A DNA stretch of 10,134 nt, taken from positions 1 to 10,134 of the forward strand of contig JBLHKE010000248.1 of assembly GCA_047619485.1 (NCBI GenBank). The letters are read 5' to 3'. Positions 7,670-10,134 of the stretch are shown here, one piece after another. The stretch comes from JBLHKE01 sp047619485 (lineage in GTDB: Bacteria; Verrucomicrobiota; Verrucomicrobiia; Verrucomicrobiales; DEV007). The position numbers and the translations under genes were made by a program. Numbering within the stretch: the stretch's first letter is position 1; each line of letters starts with the position of its first letter. Below the pieces are notes generated by a model that saw nothing but the letters and a program-made list of their open reading frames with translations, ran no database searches and was not told the DNA's origin.

Positions 7670-7696
7670 GAGCCTGTCGGATTTACCCGATCCGGC
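7670..7696 (+). repeat. Lone copy of the MITE-like element end, next to TTAG
   Basis: These 27 bases match the left end of the element at 7380-7406 at 25 positions, in the same orientation; the two differences are both C to T. The match stops abruptly after TCCGGC. The bases just before it are TTAG (7666-7669), which fits the same YTAR pattern as the CTAG beside the complete element. No matching inverted end was found downstream before hisF, so this is either a decayed or truncated copy or one end of a different, related element. Confidence 0.65.
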
Positions 7697-7714
7697 TAAA
7701 GCCCGCGCTAAACA

Positions 7715-7774
7715 CTTGTAGGTGGCCGCGTTGAGGCCACGCATCGCAGGTGCACTGGACGACTCTCCTACAAG
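7715..7774. repeat. Nested inverted repeats upstream of hisF
   Basis: CTTGTAGG (7715-7722) pairs with CCTACAAG (7767-7774), and between them GTGGCC (7722-7727) pairs with GGCCAC (7735-7740). Directly downstream, GCAAGC/GCTTGC (7791-7796 and 7803-7808) forms another small hairpin ending 17 bases before the hisF ATG. This could be the body of the element whose end lies at 7670, or leader structure of the hisF mRNA; sequence alone does not decide. Confidence 0.35.
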
Positions 7775-7825
7775 GCCTCTGTTCCGGCTTGCAAGCGGGG
7801 ATGCTTGCGCCACTATTTTCCACCT

Positions 7826-8605
7826 ATGCTTTGTAAACGGATCATCCCCTGCCTCGACGTCACCGACGGGCGCGTCGTGAAGGGCACGAACTTTGTCGGG
7901 CTGCGCGACGCGGGCGACCCGGTCGAGCAGGCGATCAACTACAACAACCAGGGTGCGGACGAACTGGTGTTCCTCGATATCACCGCCTCCTCTGACGGCC
8001 GCAAGAGCATGGTAGATGTGATCTCGCGCACGGCGGAACACTGTTTCATGCCGCTCACGGTCGGAGGTGGCATCCGCACCGTCGAGGACATGCGCGAGAT
8101 GCTGTTCGCCGGTGCCGACAAGGTCGGGGTGAACACCTCAGCGATCAACGATCCTAACATTGTATCAGAAGGCGCCGCTGCCTTCGGCTCACAGTGCATC
8201 GTGGTAGCGATCGACGCCAAGAGCAACGGCGACGGCACCTGGAACATCTACACCCACGGCGGGCGCACGCGCATCGACCAGGATGCGGTTGAGTGGGCCA
8301 AGGAGGTGGCCGACCGGGGCGCGGGCGAAATTTTGCTAACCAGTATGGACGCGGATGGAACCAAGGCTGGTTACGACCTAGATCTGACTTCACGCATCAG
8401 CGAGTCGCTCGAGATCCCGGTGATCGCTTCAGGTGGGGCTGGCAACATCGACCACATGGTGGACGTGCTGCGCGAGGGAAAGGCGGATGCGGTGCTGGCG
8501 GCGAGCATTTTTCACTTTGGTGAATACACCGTGGGCGACGTCAAAGAATACCTCGCCGAGCGCGGTATCCCAGTGCGTCCATCGGTCGAGATCTCGCTGT
8601 CATGA
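7826..8605 (+). CDS. hisF: Imidazole glycerol phosphate synthase cyclase subunit HisF
   Basis: The protein has 259 residues, the usual HisF length. With HisH it converts PRFAR and ammonia to imidazole glycerol phosphate and AICAR, in histidine biosynthesis, in the cytoplasm. The ATG at 7826 is chosen because it gives MLCKRIIPCLDV, the canonical HisF N-terminus; an upstream in-frame TTG at 7805 would add seven unlikely residues. Catalytic Asp11 (PCLDVTDGRVVKG) and Asp130 (VVAIDAKSNGDG) are both present. The (beta/alpha)8 phosphate-binding motifs are intact: VGGGIRTVEDM, LLTSMDADGTKAGYDL and IASGGAGNIDHM. No hisH, hisA or hisI is adjacent, so the pathway appears dispersed in this genome. The stop overlaps the next start as ATGA. 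No clear ribosome binding site precedes it, and the upstream region is filled by repeat sequence. Confidence 0.97.
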   Translation: MLCKRIIPCLDVTDGRVVKGTNFVGLRDAGDPVEQAINYNNQGADELVFLDITASSDGRKSMVDVISRTAEHCFMPLTVGGGIRTVEDMREMLFAGADKVGVNTSAINDPNIVSEGAAAFGSQCIVVAIDAKSNGDGTWNIYTHGGRTRIDQDAVEWAKEVADRGAGEILLTSMDADGTKAGYDLDLTSRISESLEIPVIASGGAGNIDHMVDVLREGKADAVLAASIFHFGEYTVGDVKEYLAERGIPVRPSVEISLS

Positions 8606-8883
8606 TCGCCAAGAGCGCCATCTTCGCTGGGCGGGTGCAGGGGGTCGGCTTCCGCTTTTCGACAAAGCAGATCGCCAAGGGCTTCGACGTCATCGGCTGG
8701 GTCAAAAATCTCAGTAACGGCAAGGTCGAAGTCCAGGTCAAAGGCGAAGCAGAGGAGGTCGATGAATTCTTCCTAGAAATTCGTGAGGGTAGTTCTCTTG
8801 CACAACATGTGCAGGAGTTCGAGGAGGACGAGATTCCACTGGAACAGCTCGACGATGTGACCGGGTTTACGATCGTGCGCTGA
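8602..8883 (+). CDS. acyP: Acylphosphatase
   Basis: A 93-residue protein of typical acylphosphatase size. This small cytosolic enzyme hydrolyses acyl phosphates such as carbamoyl phosphate and 1,3-bisphosphoglycerate. The signature GRVQGVGFR is at residues 10-18, with catalytic Arg18 in the acyl-phosphate loop, and GWVKN ends at the catalytic Asn36. The C-terminal strand GFTIVR closes the ferredoxin-like fold. An acidic stretch (EFEEDEIPLEQLDD) precedes it. The ATG overlaps the hisF stop as ATGA, implying translational coupling. The physiological role of bacterial acylphosphatases is poorly defined, so the link to histidine synthesis may be incidental. Confidence 0.95.
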   Translation: MIAKSAIFAGRVQGVGFRFSTKQIAKGFDVIGWVKNLSNGKVEVQVKGEAEEVDEFFLEIREGSSLAQHVQEFEEDEIPLEQLDDVTGFTIVR

Positions 8884-8894
8884 AAGTTCGCAGT

Positions 8895-8931
8895 GGCTGG
8901 CACGGTGGCGACTCAATGTTCTGTGCCAGCC
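8895..8931. terminator. Hairpin between convergent genes, possible bidirectional terminator
   Basis: GGCTGGCAC (8895-8903) and its exact reverse complement GTGCCAGCC (8923-8931) form a 9-bp GC-rich stem with a 19-base loop. It lies in the 70-base gap between the acylphosphatase stop and the convergent stop of the fasciclin gene, where a terminator for both strands is expected. No T-tract follows immediately; a TTTT occurs about 20 bases later on the plus strand (8950-8953). Confidence 0.5.
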
Positions 8932-8953
8932 GGAACAGCTCCGCTCCCATTTT

Positions 8954-10134
8954 CTAGTCGGAGACTACTTGGTAGGCGAGATCCAAACCGCTGCGGTAGA
9001 GCCATGCAAGTTCCCGTGGGTCGTCAACCTTGCTGGCTGCCTTCAACACTTCTTTGAGCAGCGCCCGGGTCTTGGCGTCGACCCGATCATCTGCTACGAG
9101 CCCCTTCAGGCACTCCTTGTAAATTTTCACGCAGCCGGCTGGGTCACCGTCGTTGAACGCTGGGACACCCCGGCTGATCGCATCTTCGATCAGCGCTTCC
9201 GGATCGAGTTTGCTAGTCTTGGCCGTGTCTTTCTCAGACGAATCACAAGGCGGCAGGAGAACTGTATCGATCACGTGGATAACCCCATTGTCGCAGCCGA
9301 TGTCCGTCTTGAGAATCGTCGCACCATTCACTTGGAAGCGACCGTCCTTAATACCGAACTCGATCGTAGCGCCATTCACGGTCGCCGCAGATCTCGCGTT
9401 TAGCGCATCACCAGCACTCACTTTACCAGCGACGACGTGGTAGGTTAGCACCGCCTTCAGCTGGTCGATGTTCTCTGGCTTGAGCAGGCTTTCGACAGTT
9501 CCCTTCGGAAGTTTCGCGAAAGCCTCATCGGTCGGAGCTAACACGGTGAGCGGGCCATCAGAAGAGAGCACGTCAGTGAGCCCAGCTGCCTCGACCGCAG
9601 CCAGCAAAGTGCCAAATGCCTTCGCGCTCTTCGCCACGCCGAGGATGTCATTCTTCGGCTCGGGTGCCGCTTTCGTCGGTGGCAGCAAGACCGCATCGAC
9701 AACGTGGATAATGCCGTTGGTAGCGGCGATGTCGGCGGTGAGGATCGCAGAATCATTCACCCGAACCTGCCCACCAGAGAAGGCAATGGCGACGGAATCG
9801 CCCTGCACGGTCTTGGCATTCGCAGCCTTTAACGCGTCAGCGAGTCCCACCTTACCGGCAACGACGTGGTACTTCAACACGGCCACTAGCTGGGCGCGGT
9901 TCTCTGGTTTGAGTAGGCTCTCGACGGTGCCCTCGGGGAGCTTGGCGAAAGCTTCGTCGGTCGGCGCGAATACTGTGAATGGTCCGTCACTCTTAAGCAC
10001 TTCGACCAACTCCGCTGCAGTGAGCGCGGCGGCTAGGGTTCCAAAGCGACCGTCTGCAAGAGCAATGTCGACGATGTCTCCACCGCCGCTAGCACCACTG
10101 GTGGCGCGGATCCAATCGATCTCCAATTCGAAGG
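8954..10134 (-). CDS. Double fasciclin (FAS1) domain protein, 5'-truncated by window edge
   Basis: The minus-strand frame is open to the right edge and stops at 8954-8956. A TTG at 10126-10124 could start it, but the codons before it (F-E-L) continue the frame, so the N-terminus is missing. Counting from that TTG, residues 17-150 and 160-293 are two FAS1 domains, each with FAPTDEAFAKLP or LAPTDEAFAKLP (H1 box), YHVVAGKV and a closing IIHVVDAVLLPP-like strand (H2 box). FAS1 domains act in adhesion and extracellular matrix. The last 97 residues (294-390) are predicted mostly helical, with EDAISRGVPAFNDGDPAGC, which I cannot assign to a named domain. The first visible residues, FELEIDWIRATSGA, resemble the final strand of a jelly-roll carbohydrate-binding or LamG-type domain, so the full protein may carry such a module. 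It is probably exported, but the signal region lies outside the window. Confidence 0.88.
   Translation of the reverse strand, partial: FELEIDWIRATSGASGGGDIVDIALADGRFGTLAAALTAAELVEVLKSDGPFTVFAPTDEAFAKLPEGTVESLLKPENRAQLVAVLKYHVVAGKVGLADALKAANAKTVQGDSVAIAFSGGQVRVNDSAILTADIAATNGIIHVVDAVLLPPTKAAPEPKNDILGVAKSAKAFGTLLAAVEAAGLTDVLSSDGPLTVLAPTDEAFAKLPKGTVESLLKPENIDQLKAVLTYHVVAGKVSAGDALNARSAATVNGATIEFGIKDGRFQVNGATILKTDIGCDNGVIHVIDTVLLPPCDSSEKDTAKTSKLDPEALIEDAISRGVPAFNDGDPAGCVKIYKECLKGLVADDRVDAKTRALLKEVLKAASKVDDPRELAWLYRSGLDLAYQVVSD

Noticed and set aside
7376..7696. CRISPR array
   Set aside because: Only three related segments occur, one inverted, with unequal spacing of roughly 120-130 bases; there are no short regular direct repeats and no cas genes.
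7805..7825. Upstream TTG start for hisF
   Set aside because: The ATG at 7826 gives the canonical MLCKRIIPCLDV N-terminus; the extra seven residues have no family support and overlap a small hairpin.
7380..7825. tRNA or other structured RNA gene in the intergenic region
   Set aside because: No cloverleaf, T-loop GTTCGA motif or CCA end was found; the pairing is explained by terminal inverted repeats.
7661..8041. Minus-strand open frame crossing the lone element end and the hisF start
   Set aside because: Most of it is antisense to hisF, and the rest lies in repeat DNA. Similar frames are often annotated where this kind of repeat occurs, but nothing supports a real protein.

Overview
The window looks like chromosomal DNA from the PVC group of bacteria, most likely Verrucomicrobiota (less likely Planctomycetota). 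The main pointer is a secreted beta-propeller dehydrogenase with HEAT-like repeats and a C-terminal CxxCH cytochrome domain, an architecture expanded in these phyla. Moderately high GC, weak or absent Shine-Dalgarno sequences and a secreted double-fasciclin protein fit the same picture. Species cannot be named from the sequence.

Layout, left to right. (1) Positions 1-1324: the 3' part of an ankyrin-repeat gene, open at the left edge, with base use less GC-biased than its neighbours. (2) 1325-1519: a gap holding a perfect 17-bp stem hairpin and a second weaker inverted repeat. (3) 1520-3820: the secreted dehydrogenase/cytochrome c protein. (4) 3883-4821: an ArsR-type winged-helix regulator fused to a SAM-dependent methyltransferase-like domain, resembling SahR-type regulators. 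(5) 4822-5120: a noncoding gap with a candidate sigma70-like promoter at its right end. (6) 5121-7379: a bifunctional class A penicillin-binding protein with all catalytic motifs intact. (7) 7380-7825: a noncoding interval with a complete 160-bp MITE-like element flanked by CTAG duplications, plus a lone copy of the same element end next to TTAG. (8) 7826-8605 and 8602-8883: hisF and an acylphosphatase gene overlapping by ATGA. (9) 8884-8953: a short convergent gap with a 9-bp stem hairpin. (10) 8954 to the right edge, minus strand: a protein with two FAS1 domains and a conserved-looking C-terminal region, open at its 5' end.

Functionally this is a mixed housekeeping neighbourhood (peptidoglycan synthesis, histidine biosynthesis) with extracytoplasmic proteins typical of the phylum; only hisF and the acylphosphatase gene form a convincing translationally coupled pair. 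I see no defence system, CRISPR array, prophage or biosynthetic cluster. The most unusual structure is the MITE-like element, which lies exactly at the stop codon of the penicillin-binding protein gene, with that stop codon inside the target-site duplication.
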